Assembly: GCA_016718525.1 (NCBI GenBank)
Contig: JADKDD010000001.1
Span: 1,674,001 to 1,738,000 of the forward strand
Reading direction: 5' to 3'
Source of the DNA: Rhodocyclaceae bacterium
GTDB taxonomy: Bacteria; Pseudomonadota; Gammaproteobacteria; Burkholderiales; Rhodocyclaceae
Length of the DNA stretch: 64,000 nucleotides
Shown here: in pieces, positions 9,951 to 18,110 of the stretch
How positions within the stretch are numbered: position 1 is the first letter of the stretch
How the letters are laid out: each line of letters opens with the position of its first letter
Program-made: the position numbers and the translations under genes
Notes under the pieces: generated by a model
The model's input: the letters and a program-made list of their open reading frames with translations, nothing else
Database searches by the model: none
What the model was told of the DNA's origin: nothing

Positions 9951-9957
9951 CGTTGTC
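9929..9957 (+). repeat. Dispersed short repeat, copy 1 (intergenic)
   Basis: This is a variant of the recurrent element, CCAGTTGGTGCCGG followed by CATACGCCGTTGTC. It lies downstream of hsp20 and overlaps the palindrome at 9898-9950. Confidence 0.6.
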
Positions 9958-9970
9958 GCGCACGTGTGCG

Positions 9971-11062
9971 CTAAAACAATGAAAATTGTCGCGATTGGCG
10001 ACCGGTCTCGATGATGACCGGCGCAACAAACCGGCTGCGATCGAGTCGGGGCGCCGGATTATCCAAACCTAGTCGCTTGGCCGCAATCCGATAGCGCTGT
10101 GCAATGATGTCTGCCAACGGTCCGCTGCCGCGCTGGCGCTGACCAAAGCGGCTGTCGTATTCCTTGCCACCGTGCATTTGCCGCAGCAGAGAATAGACAT
10201 GCTCGGAGCGCCCTGGTTGATTACGCTCCAACCAGTCGCGAAACAAAGGTTTGACCTCATGCGGCAAGCGCAGGATGATGTATTCAGCCGATGTTGCACC
10301 TGCCTTTGCGGCGGCCACCAAGATACTTTCCAACTCGTGGTCAGTCAGTGACGGTATCAGCGGCGCCACCAATACGGTGACAGGAATTCCCGCGGCGGCG
10401 AGCGCCTTCACCACGGCCAAACGACGTTGACCTGATGCAGCGCGTGGCTCCATGGTGCGGGCGATGGCCGGATCCAGTGTGGTGACCGAGACTCCCACAT
10501 GAACAAGGTTGTCACGTGACATAGCCGCCAGCAAATCGATATCGCGCAGAATTAAGGCGGACTTGGTGATCACGGAGACCGGATGGCGGCACTCGTTGAG
10601 CAGCTCAAGAATTCCGCGCGTCACGCCAAGACGACGTTCGACCGGTTGCCACGCATCGGTGTTGATCCCCAACGCAATCGGTGCGCACTGGTATCCGGGT
10701 TTGGCCAACTCCTTGCGCAGCAAACTCGCAGCATCGGGTTTGTAGGCCAGCTTGGTTTCGAAATCGATGCCGGGCGAGAGCCCCAGATAGGCGTGCGATG
10801 GTCGTGCAAAACAGTAAGCGCAGCCGTGCTCGCAGCCACGATACGGATTCACTGAACGGTCAAAGGGTATATCCGGCGAAGTGTTATAGCTGATCACGGT
10901 TTTCGCCGTGTCGATAATCATCTCAGTGACCATCGGCGCCAACGCTTCGTCGGCATCAACAGGCCACCCGTCATCAGCCGTTTCGCGCTGCCACGCAGCG
11001 TAACGGTTGTCCGGATTGGTCACGGCAGAACGACCGCGAAACTTATTGGATGGAAACGTCAT
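9971..11062 (-). CDS. PA0069-family radical SAM protein
   Basis: This 363-aa protein of unknown substrate carries a radical SAM iron-sulfur motif C-x3-C-x2-C in RGCEHGCAYC (about residues 73-80). Its overall character (NPYRGC, YCFARPSH, GVSVTTLD, LPHEVKPLF) matches the PA0069/Rv2578c branch related to spore photoproduct lyase-like enzymes. The family is widespread in proteobacteria and actinobacteria and has no assigned reaction. It is a single gene, convergent with hsp20 and divergent from the next gene. Confidence 0.9.
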   Translation of the reverse strand: MTFPSNKFRGRSAVTNPDNRYAAWQRETADDGWPVDADEALAPMVTEMIIDTAKTVISYNTSPDIPFDRSVNPYRGCEHGCAYCFARPSHAYLGLSPGIDFETKLAYKPDAASLLRKELAKPGYQCAPIALGINTDAWQPVERRLGVTRGILELLNECRHPVSVITKSALILRDIDLLAAMSRDNLVHVGVSVTTLDPAIARTMEPRAASGQRRLAVVKALAAAGIPVTVLVAPLIPSLTDHELESILVAAAKAGATSAEYIILRLPHEVKPLFRDWLERNQPGRSEHVYSLLRQMHGGKEYDSRFGQRQRGSGPLADIIAQRYRIAAKRLGLDNPAPRLDRSRFVAPVIIETGRQSRQFSLF

Positions 11063-11148
11063 CGCCTAAAATTCCACCTTTGGCACTTTACGAGGATCAG
11101 GGTGTTTCGGATTGGCATAACTGTTTTTAAATACAGTCACATTAAACC

Positions 11149-12174
11149 ATGGACGAACCCGAATTAACATCGACGGACACCACATCCGTGGGGTCAACCA
11201 CGGCGCTACGCGTCAGGCGGACTGCAATGCGTGTCATGCTGGTTGTGCTGTGCCTGTTTGCACTGGCAATGCTGCTACCGACCTCCTACGTGATGCTCAT
11301 CCTTCACTCGCCGCCTGCAGAGGTCGCGGTAGGCAAGGAGAGCATCTGGTGCAATCAGCGATATCTACCCAAACGCGATGCGATTGTCGCGGTGATTGAT
11401 CGCTTGCATCAGAAAGTCGCGCTGAACGGATATCTCTATGCGGTGCTTGGCACATATGTTTTGCAAAAGGATAGTACCGAAGGACGAACACACTACTTCG
11501 AATTACCAGCCAGGGCGAAGCTGGCTCCGCGCTTGCATCGTCGCAACGTGACCTCCGGTTTTGAAGCTAACAGTTTTGAAATCTACGACAAAGTAAATCC
11601 GTCGCATTTGCGTGAGATCGTCGTGGTGTTTAGTGGAAGCGACGAAGACGCGGACTGGCGCACGAATTTTTCATCAGACACTGCCCAGTACGAAGAAGCC
11701 ATCGCCTATGTGCAGTCGGTCAGTCGTCAGTATCCGCAGGTGCCGATCGCTGTCACCGGCTATTCACTGGGCGGGGCGCTGGCTGTCCATGTCACCAAAC
11801 ATCCAGCTACTGCCGGGTTGGTCTACGCGGCGTGGGTTTTCAATCCCAGCCCGAAGACATGGGCCGACTCAAGCATCAATCCAAAAATCTGGCTGGCCGC
11901 GACCAGCAATGACATTCTGAAAATAGCACGTCTGTCACTGTTTCAGTTCCTGCCGGGAGTTGCCGTCATCGGCGCACCAGCTAATCAAAAAGCCGAAAAT
12001 TACTACCTGATTGAGTCCAATCCAGTGCATGCGCATTTTCGCTGGGCACTCGCCCGCAACATTCTTCACAGCGCCGATCTGGCATTGTGGAAAGCATCCA
12101 ATGGCACGCTTACTGCCAGCGAACCCTTGGAAATTCTGCAACAATCGCGATTCAATGCCTGCCCGAAACAATGA
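11149..12174 (+). CDS. Membrane-anchored alpha/beta-hydrolase with lipase signature
   Basis: The 341-aa protein has one N-terminal membrane segment (about residues 26-48, rich in V, L and A), so the bulk is probably periplasmic. The nucleophile elbow GYSLGG (about residues 204-209) is that of class-3 lipase-like alpha/beta hydrolases, preceded by a conserved VVVFSGSDEDADWRTN block. Substrate is unknown. No partner gene is obvious; the neighbours on both sides are on the opposite strand. The Asp/His members of the triad cannot be assigned with confidence. Confidence 0.7.
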   Translation: MDEPELTSTDTTSVGSTTALRVRRTAMRVMLVVLCLFALAMLLPTSYVMLILHSPPAEVAVGKESIWCNQRYLPKRDAIVAVIDRLHQKVALNGYLYAVLGTYVLQKDSTEGRTHYFELPARAKLAPRLHRRNVTSGFEANSFEIYDKVNPSHLREIVVVFSGSDEDADWRTNFSSDTAQYEEAIAYVQSVSRQYPQVPIAVTGYSLGGALAVHVTKHPATAGLVYAAWVFNPSPKTWADSSINPKIWLAATSNDILKIARLSLFQFLPGVAVIGAPANQKAENYYLIESNPVHAHFRWALARNILHSADLALWKASNGTLTASEPLEILQQSRFNACPKQ

Positions 12175-12180
12175 AGTTCC

Positions 12181-12206
12181 CCAGTTGGTGCTGGCGACGC
12201 GCCGTC
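12181..12206 (+). repeat. Dispersed short repeat, copy 2 (intergenic)
   Basis: CCAGTTGGTGCTGG followed by CGACGCGCCGTC, starting 6 nt after the stop codon of the lipase-like gene. The rest of the 12175-12424 gap between convergent genes shows nothing recognisable. Confidence 0.7.
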
Positions 12207-12424
12207 GAAGCCGGCTTGTCAAACTCGTCGACATCAACGGCAGGGGCTTAACAAATATGCATTCTGGCAACGTTGCATTGGCATTGTTCTTTCCCTGCCA
12301 TACGAACTCACATCGCCCTCACACTCGACTGACTGATGTTCTGTTGACCGAATATCCGCGACATCCGAACCAGATCCCTTTCGTCTCTCACCAGCAACCG
12401 CCAAGCCTAAGCTCACGATGCCTT

Positions 12425-12985
12425 TTATAGCTGGCGCTTAACAGTCAGCGCGCCTCGAATTTGGCCGTCACTGTAACCAATTGCCTGATCGGCGGGGTAC
12501 AAGTCCTTTAACTTGGCCTTGACCTCCAGACTCAATTGTTCGGATTTACCATGGCATCCAAGGCAGATTTGTTGGCTTGGCAATGCCTTCATGTAACGTA
12601 GCGTGCGCTTGCCGTCGATGGTAATTATTTCGGATTTTTCGATGGTCGCCAGACTTTCGCCCATCGCGGCGCGGCGATCAAAGTCATGCAGCGCCGCGCG
12701 CTCCCAGTCGTCGGGTGTAGCCTTTGGATTGCGGTTCTTTAGGCTTACTCGACGGATTTCCCAGCCTGTCGCCTGTGATGCCGCTGCGGCCATTTTGGGT
12801 GCTTTGTCACGACAAGCGGCAATGGCGCCATCTAAATTTCCATTGTTGATTTCTTCTTGCACCATGGCAAGCAACTTTGGTGGAATTTCAAGCGCTTTCC
12901 TTTTCGTTTCGGCAACGAGTGCGTCATCCTCAGCCAAAGCATAGGTGGATAACAGAACCAGGGCAGTGGCAAGAATTGCTTTCAT
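12425..12985 (-). CDS. DUF3365 (Tll0287-like) periplasmic heme-domain protein
   Basis: The 186-aa product has a clear signal peptide (MKAILATALVLLSTYALA) and a c-type heme motif CLGCH near residue 147. These are the features of the DUF3365/Tll0287-like family of periplasmic heme sensors or cytochromes. The start at 12985 was chosen because it gives the signal peptide and has an upstream GAGGAA ribosome site; an in-frame upstream extension to 13075 looks non-coding. It lies just downstream of the copper island on the same strand. A role in redox sensing is possible but not shown. Confidence 0.85.
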   Translation of the reverse strand: MKAILATALVLLSTYALAEDDALVAETKRKALEIPPKLLAMVQEEINNGNLDGAIAACRDKAPKMAAAASQATGWEIRRVSLKNRNPKATPDDWERAALHDFDRRAAMGESLATIEKSEIITIDGKRTLRYMKALPSQQICLGCHGKSEQLSLEVKAKLKDLYPADQAIGYSDGQIRGALTVKRQL

Positions 12986-13144
12986 TGGTGTATTCCTCGT
13001 GTGAAAGGTTCGCTTAGGGTTTCTGTAAGTCGATGGTGCGCGACGTGATGTTGGTGACCTTGACCTGACTGGCAATTCTCGAACCAGCCTAGTCTAGCGA
13101 TAGTAGGCCCCTATATGCGCTTGGTTGGAAGACGTTGATACAAA

Positions 13145-13326
13145 TCGAACATGAACATCAAAGACATATGGCGCCGACATTGCGTCGGCGCCGGTTCAAT
13201 GAATCACACCCTCTAGAATTTTTAACTGACACCGGCATATAGTGATTGGCCCATGCCGGGAATGGCAATGCCCCATGGAGTCTAATCAATGCCCTTAGAG
13301 GCACCTTGGCCGGTATAGGCGCCACC
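13145..13326 (-). pseudogene. Relic of the 3' end of a copper TonB-receptor gene
   Basis: On the minus strand the sequence reads GGAYTGQGASKGID, a stop, then PWGIAIPGMGQSLYAGVS and a stop. This matches the last residues of the receptor at 20643-22880 (GGAYTGQGATMGIN, PWGIAVPGMGRSLYAGVS). The similarity continues past the stop through the downstream hairpin (13170-13192 here, 20603-20621 there) to the ATG-TCGATTT stretch. It is therefore a remnant of a duplicated receptor gene. Its first 14 codons now form the C-terminus of the thioredoxin-like protein. Confidence 0.85.
13170..13192. terminator. Perfect 9-bp hairpin after the receptor relic
   Basis: GGCGCCGAC and GTCGGCGCC are separated by 5 nt. 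It corresponds to the hairpin after the intact receptor gene (20603-20621). No T-run follows on the minus strand, so intrinsic termination is not certain. Confidence 0.4.
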
Positions 13327-13815
13327 CTCTTGTCCGGATTGCCACCGATCAAATGCCGCTTTCGGTGGCGGGCCAATGACCGAAAATGACTTGGTTCCTG
13401 GTGCCAGAAAAACCACGTAGGGTGTCAGGCCCTGCCACGTCGGATCTACCGCGTATTGAATCACGGCGCTTTGCCCCGAAAACGCCAACAGGCGATCGGC
13501 CAATTGGTAGTGTTTGTTCGCGAGCAAGTCCGCATCTGCTTCACTGGGCGAAACATCCATCACCACGGCCACCAATTGTGCTTTCAGTTTCCGCTGTTTG
13601 ATTTCGTGTGCCAATTGCTTCATTACCGCCGGGCAGTTGGGACACCAGGTTGCTGAGAACAGCACGACTGTTGGCCGCGACATGTCCGCCTGCATCGCCC
13701 GCCAGACGTTCGCGTCAAATGCCTCTACTCGCTTTGGCGCAGCCTCTGCCGGTGAGCAGGCAAAGTTCAACAGCGCCGCCGCCAGCATAAGAAAATTATG
13801 GTGCAATTTCTTCAA
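13282..13815 (-). CDS. Thioredoxin/TlpA-like exported protein with a fused C-terminal relic
   Basis: The protein is a thioredoxin fold with the redox motif WCPNC (in FSATWCPNCPAV) after a hydrophobic N-terminus (LMLAAALLNFACS), probably a signal peptide or lipoprotein signal. It is the last gene of the copper island and overlaps the end of the sialidase-like gene by about 20 nt. The start is uncertain: TTG 13815 follows a GGGGATACAGG ribosome site, while ATG 13788 is an alternative. The final residues (GGAYTGQGASKGID) are not thioredoxin sequence but come from a relic of a TonB receptor. A role in metallating or reducing copper proteins is inferred from context. Confidence 0.75.
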   Translation of the reverse strand: MKKLHHNFLMLAAALLNFACSPAEAAPKRVEAFDANVWRAMQADMSRPTVVLFSATWCPNCPAVMKQLAHEIKQRKLKAQLVAVVMDVSPSEADADLLANKHYQLADRLLAFSGQSAVIQYAVDPTWQGLTPYVVFLAPGTKSFSVIGPPPKAAFDRWQSGQEGGAYTGQGASKGID

Positions 13816-15082
13816 CCTGTATCCCCTGTGTAGTTCGCCAAAGCGCAAAGATTCTCCCATCGCGCCTGGCCAACAATGGATGATCATTTTCGTCGGCGGA
13901 ACGACCCAGTTCCCTGAGCACAAAATGATTGCCATTGTCGGCAGATACCCAGGCACGCCAGTTGGTCGCTTTTCCGTCAAAACTGCGCCACGGGATTACC
14001 ACTAGTTTGCCTTCACTCGAAATCGTTGCATGCTCCGCGCGTTCATCGGGTAATTCGCGCACCTCGCCGCGCGGCGATCCATCGGCAGCCAGTTTCCCGT
14101 ATCGAACGCGCCCTGCTCCGTTGCGGATACCGAACCACACTGCGTGATAGCCGCCTTCGGCATCGGGCGCAAGTCCGGGACCATGATGCGGACAGGCATC
14201 AATCGCCCAGTGGTCAAAAGTCGCGCGAGTCAAAGCGTTGTTCGCACCGCCTTGCAATGGAGCAAACGCATGGTCGCGCTCGTTGGGTTCGAACACATGC
14301 CGCCACATGGCAACCATTCCGCCGTCTGGTGAACTTGCCAGCGCGATACGGCAACACTCGCAACTGTGATCCGCCAGCTTGATATCCGGGCCGAAAGTTC
14401 TGCCACCATCTCGCGACTCGTTGCGGTATATCGCCGCGCCACGATACAAATTCTTTTTGCTTGAGGCGCCGGCGTCAGCGGTGATCGCTGCTTCGAGATC
14501 ACGTTTATCGACCCATGCGGTATGCAGCACTCCGCTGTTGTCGAATGCTACAGACTCGAAGCGGTGCGTAATTTCCTGGGTGTCCTGATGGACAGTGAAT
14601 GGCGACGAAAATGTCGCTCCCGCATCGGCAGATCGCAGCATGCGAATTCGGCCACTGTATGGTTTCGCCAGCGGTTCCGTGTAAGTGATGACCACCTGTT
14701 GCTCTTTTCCGAAGGCGATTTTCGGCCGGTTCTCTCCATCGGCGGCAATCTTGTCATTACCGGTGTTGAGCACACGCGGCAACGACCACCGCTTGCCATC
14801 GTCAGTGCTGGTTTGCACAAACAGTTTCTTCGTATCGTCGAGGCCGACGATCCAAAGTACCCCGTTTGGCGCGAATGCAGCGCCGATGGCAATGGGCGGT
14901 GCGCGACGCTTTGGCATGCCGCTGCCCGCAGCGGCCGCTGGCTTTTCAGCCGCGGCCGTGTGTGCTTCGTGGGCGGTGGACGGGAATATCGTCATCACCG
15001 TGAATACGCCCAAGACAGAGGCCAATGCGCACCGCCGGGAAATGGTGCGCACGGCGCAACTGTTTGTTGTCGAACTTCTCAT
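13796..15082 (-). CDS. Exported sialidase-fold (BNR-repeat) protein of the copper operon
   Basis: The 428-aa product has a twin-arginine-like or Sec signal region (ISRRCALASVLGVF), then repeated beta-propeller patterns such as SxDxGxxW/F (TSTDDGKRWSLP, RSADAGATFSSP, ESRDGGRTFGP, VSADNGNHF). A cysteine cluster HSCECCR near the middle could bind a metal. Its ATG overlaps the stop of the upstream TonB receptor by 4 nt, so the genes are translationally coupled. A function in copper uptake is inferred from operon position only; true sialidase activity is unlikely in this context. Confidence 0.75.
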   Translation of the reverse strand: MRSSTTNSCAVRTISRRCALASVLGVFTVMTIFPSTAHEAHTAAAEKPAAAAGSGMPKRRAPPIAIGAAFAPNGVLWIVGLDDTKKLFVQTSTDDGKRWSLPRVLNTGNDKIAADGENRPKIAFGKEQQVVITYTEPLAKPYSGRIRMLRSADAGATFSSPFTVHQDTQEITHRFESVAFDNSGVLHTAWVDKRDLEAAITADAGASSKKNLYRGAAIYRNESRDGGRTFGPDIKLADHSCECCRIALASSPDGGMVAMWRHVFEPNERDHAFAPLQGGANNALTRATFDHWAIDACPHHGPGLAPDAEGGYHAVWFGIRNGAGRVRYGKLAADGSPRGEVRELPDERAEHATISSEGKLVVIPWRSFDGKATNWRAWVSADNGNHFVLRELGRSADENDHPLLARRDGRIFALWRTTQGIQVEEIAP

Positions 15083-17487
15083 AAGTCGTACATCAAACTG
15101 GCAAAGAAGGTCCGCTGCGGATAAGGATTCGGATTCACGTAATACTTGAAATTGCCGATATTGTTGATCCCTGCAGACGCACTCCATTGTTTATCAATGC
15201 GGTAGAGCAGCTTGGTATCGAAAACGCTGTAATGACTCACTGCACCGTAGACGTTGGGGTTCGGATCGTTGTATTGATTCGTGGTCGTATTGAAAAGCGC
15301 GTTGTGCTGTCGACCGCTGAAACGGTAATTTAGACTTAAAGACAGCGCATCACTGAAGTGATACAGGCTGACCAGCGTCACCCGCCAGTCAGGAATTCTC
15401 GGCTGGTCGGTGCCCTCAAGGCCGGGATTCCGGGTGTCTTCGATGATCTTCGAATTGGTATAAGTCACGCTGCCATTCAGATCCAGGCCGCGCAGCCAGA
15501 AATCTCTCATTTCTCCAACCACTTCCACACCGTTGGTGCGTAGCTTATCGACATTTTGAATGCTCGAGATGTTCGGCGTCACTGTCACGTCGGTCTGTGA
15601 AATCAATGCGTCGCGTTTGTCTTCAAAGAAATACGAGGTTCTCAACATCCCGCGTTCCCAACGTTTTTGAGCCGACAGTTCGGTCGAGTACACGCGCTCC
15701 GGTTTAAGATTCGGGTCGTTTATGCGGATGCCACCCGGACCATTAAATGTCTGGAACATTTCTGCCACTGTGGGATAACGGACCCCTTTGCCAAAAGACA
15801 AGCGCAGCGCCAGATCTGCTGCCGCATCCCAAGCCACATGTGCCTTTGGCGAAAAGTCAGTGTAGCTGCGGTCTGGATACACGAGATTCTTCGCATTGGG
15901 TGCCACATTCGCCGCATTGTAGTTACTGCCGTCGTACGCCCGCCAATGTTCCTGCCGGCCGCCCAGCATCATCGTCCACTGCGGCGCGATGCGAAATTCG
16001 TCTTGCAAGTAGATGGCTTCGGTTCGCGTCTTGCCATACGAGTTGGTATTCAAAACACCACTCGTGCTGCTGACCCAATCAGCAATTGGCGTGGTGGCCG
16101 TACCGAAGGTGAGTGACGAAAGCTCATACCGGTCGGCATGCACGCCGAAACTTACCAGTTGCTGAAAACGATCGTCGCCGCGCCAACGACCGCGCAAATC
16201 GATGTTCTGCCATCCGGTACCATCGTTGTAGGTCACCTGTCCGCCAGGCTTGTTGACTCCCAGTCCGGAGTCGAGTCCGTTGCGCGGTGTCGCCACGCGG
16301 GATTCTTCCTTCTTTTGGTCATAGGCGCTGGCAATCAACTCAGCATCCCAGTGGTTGCCTTGCGCCGTTAGCGAAACACCGTGCATCCAGTGCTCACTAT
16401 CACTTTTACTTGGTACTGCAGCGGACACGGTGTAATCCACCCCGTCGAGCCGAATGAACTTGTAGGGATTATTAAGCGTGGAGCCGGCATTAAAGACAGT
16501 GCTGCCGTTGGTATCTTTCAAGTAGCTATCAACGCGACCTTCCGAATGGTTTTGCCAAATTCCCAAAGTGTACTTGGCAGCGAACATCGGAGAAATCTGA
16601 TAGCCCACCGATACTTTTCCCATCTCTTGCAACGTCTTATCGATACCGAGCGAGCTGACAATGATGCGCGGTCTGTTGGCGGTATCCAGGTCGCGGTAAA
16701 CCGTCGATCCGCTGACGTCGGTGAACGTGCCGGGCGCTGCCGGGGCGCCGGTTTTGACCGTAGTGTTACCGAAGGTTTGCGGCTGACTGCGGTTTTGCAG
16801 ACGATCAGCGGCAACTCGCACGGTCCAATTGTCCGCAACGGTTCCGAACGAAACGCTTTGATGATTACCATCGAAGCGGTCATCGGTACCATACTCTTTA
16901 AAACGCTGCGTAAAATAATCCACTTTGATGTGCGCCTCGGCCTGCTTCGGCGCCCGGGTCGTGATATTGACCACACCACCGGCTGAATTTCCAGGATACA
17001 GCGCGGAGAACGGGCCGTAGAGCACATCAATGTGGTCAACTTCTTCCGGCGACACCATACCCCAGCGCGGCGCAGTGCTAAAGCTGTTGTTCAGAAAATT
17101 CGACAGCAGCAAACCGTCGGCATACACCGTGGTTTGCGCACTGGCAACCGAACTGTTCACGCGCATCACAAGGATCGCGTTACGATCACCGACATAACGT
17201 TCGCGTACATGAATGCTCGGAAGATACTGCAAGGTTTCGGGCACTGTCACCGCGTTGATCGTCTCCTCGATCTGCAACTGGGTCACGGAAGCTTGCGTAT
17301 TCGGGTAATCCACAGGAACCGGTTTTTGCGCGACCACAGTGATGGTTTGCGTCCCGGTGTCATCTCCGTAAGCTGGAAATGCCGCAAGCAAGGCGGCCGC
17401 AATGGTGGCGCGTTGCGCGTTGTTAATAAATGATTTCTTGATCGGTGCGCACTTTAGCCGCACCCGCGCCGTTATAACGTTTTGCAT
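15079..17487 (-). CDS. TonB-dependent outer-membrane receptor of a CruR-led operon (probable copper uptake)
   Basis: The 802-aa outer-membrane protein has an N-terminal signal region, a plug domain (about residues 60-170, with VPETLQYLPSIHVRERYVGD and NSAGGVVNITTR) and a 22-strand-barrel-type C-terminus ending in an aromatic pattern (FFASLMYDL). The start ATG at 17487 has an ideal Shine-Dalgarno AAGGA, which is embedded in the 3' arm of a predicted RNA stem (17487-17602). It follows a DUF2946 leader gene, as the Bordetella bfrG receptor follows cruR. The ligand is inferred to be copper or a copper complex from that context. Confidence 0.85.
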   Translation of the reverse strand: MQNVITARVRLKCAPIKKSFINNAQRATIAAALLAAFPAYGDDTGTQTITVVAQKPVPVDYPNTQASVTQLQIEETINAVTVPETLQYLPSIHVRERYVGDRNAILVMRVNSSVASAQTTVYADGLLLSNFLNNSFSTAPRWGMVSPEEVDHIDVLYGPFSALYPGNSAGGVVNITTRAPKQAEAHIKVDYFTQRFKEYGTDDRFDGNHQSVSFGTVADNWTVRVAADRLQNRSQPQTFGNTTVKTGAPAAPGTFTDVSGSTVYRDLDTANRPRIIVSSLGIDKTLQEMGKVSVGYQISPMFAAKYTLGIWQNHSEGRVDSYLKDTNGSTVFNAGSTLNNPYKFIRLDGVDYTVSAAVPSKSDSEHWMHGVSLTAQGNHWDAELIASAYDQKKEESRVATPRNGLDSGLGVNKPGGQVTYNDGTGWQNIDLRGRWRGDDRFQQLVSFGVHADRYELSSLTFGTATTPIADWVSSTSGVLNTNSYGKTRTEAIYLQDEFRIAPQWTMMLGGRQEHWRAYDGSNYNAANVAPNAKNLVYPDRSYTDFSPKAHVAWDAAADLALRLSFGKGVRYPTVAEMFQTFNGPGGIRINDPNLKPERVYSTELSAQKRWERGMLRTSYFFEDKRDALISQTDVTVTPNISSIQNVDKLRTNGVEVVGEMRDFWLRGLDLNGSVTYTNSKIIEDTRNPGLEGTDQPRIPDWRVTLVSLYHFSDALSLSLNYRFSGRQHNALFNTTTNQYNDPNPNVYGAVSHYSVFDTKLLYRIDKQWSASAGINNIGNFKYYVNPNPYPQRTFFASLMYDL

Positions 17488-17602
17488 GAGTCTGATCCTT
17501 ATGATGTGCGCCAGCGTTAAGCCGCGTTCAGCGCACGAAAATGTCCCGTCGCGAAGGGAATCAATTGCGACGAACGATTGGTGAAACTAAGGGATCAGAC
17601 GA
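17487..17602 (-). promoter_or_regulatory. CruR-linked structured leader RNA, copy A
   Basis: Read as RNA on the minus strand, GUCUGAUCC-CUUA (5' arm, from 17600) pairs with UAAGGAUCAGAC (3' arm, ending 17490): 12 bp with one bulged C. The 5' arm holds the UGA stop of the DUF2946 gene. The 3' arm holds the AAGGA ribosome site of the receptor gene. Inside are two hairpins: CGTCGC/GCGACG (17547-17552 with 17567-17572) and GTGCGC/GCGCAC (17506-17511 with 17531-17536). The same architecture recurs at 23033-23147. Confidence 0.75.
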
Positions 17603-18023
17603 GTGGCGGTCCTCGCGGACGATGGCTACGGGCAGCCAGTTGGGCTGGCTGCGCTGCGACAAATGCAGCAACTAAAGTTTCACCAGTTGGTGCTGGCAAC
17701 ACGCCGTCAATGACTTGACTGGCCAGTGGAGCTGTGCCCGCCAGACAAACTCCACAACAACTGTGATCAACCAAGGTGCTTGAGGCGGGCAAAGAATCCG
17801 TTGTTGTTGGCAGTCGGGAAATTCCGGCCGAAGTACATATTTCGCCAACGAACCCTGTCATGCCACCAGGCATGACGACCGAGTGCACAACACCCGTCCC
17901 CACCATCAGGTTCATTGTCATCGCGAATAAAGCGACGACAATGAACCAATGGCGGATTGAGCGATTCACGCTTCGCAGATTCACGATAGCAAATGAACGT
18001 CGACCGACAAAACATAAGTTCAC
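17595..18023 (-). CDS. cruR: DUF2946 copper-responsive upstream regulator (CruR-like), copy A
   Basis: This is a 142-aa member of DUF2946. In Bordetella pertussis the founding member CruR is an upstream gene whose nascent protein senses copper through a CXXC motif and arrests at a C-terminal RAPP motif, controlling the following TonB-receptor gene. Here an N-terminal hydrophobic segment (about residues 24-46) precedes SCCGVC (residues near 90) and the protein ends HRPRGPPLV, so the CXXC and an RGPP version of the arrest motif are both present. Its stop codon lies inside the stem at 17487-17602. The stretch DGVLPAPTGE is encoded by an antisense copy of the dispersed repeat. Confidence 0.85.
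   Translation of the reverse strand: MNLCFVGRRSFAIVNLRSVNRSIRHWFIVVALFAMTMNLMVGTGVVHSVVMPGGMTGFVGEICTSAGISRLPTTTDSLPASSTLVDHSCCGVCLAGTAPLASQVIDGVLPAPTGETLVAAFVAAQPAQLAARSHRPRGPPLV
17683..17708 (+). repeat. Dispersed short repeat, copy 3 (inside cruR copy A, antisense)
   Basis: CCAGTTGGTGCTGG followed by CAACACGCCGTC. It lies antisense in the DUF2946 gene, where the coding strand reads DGVLPAPTGE without breaking the frame. Confidence 0.75.
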
Positions 18024-18110
18024 AAGCTTGTACCTGAGGTCGTCATTGATTGTTGGAGGTCAATCACATTGATGATGTATTGCGTCGTCCGAAAATTTCA
18101 ACTTGACGTT

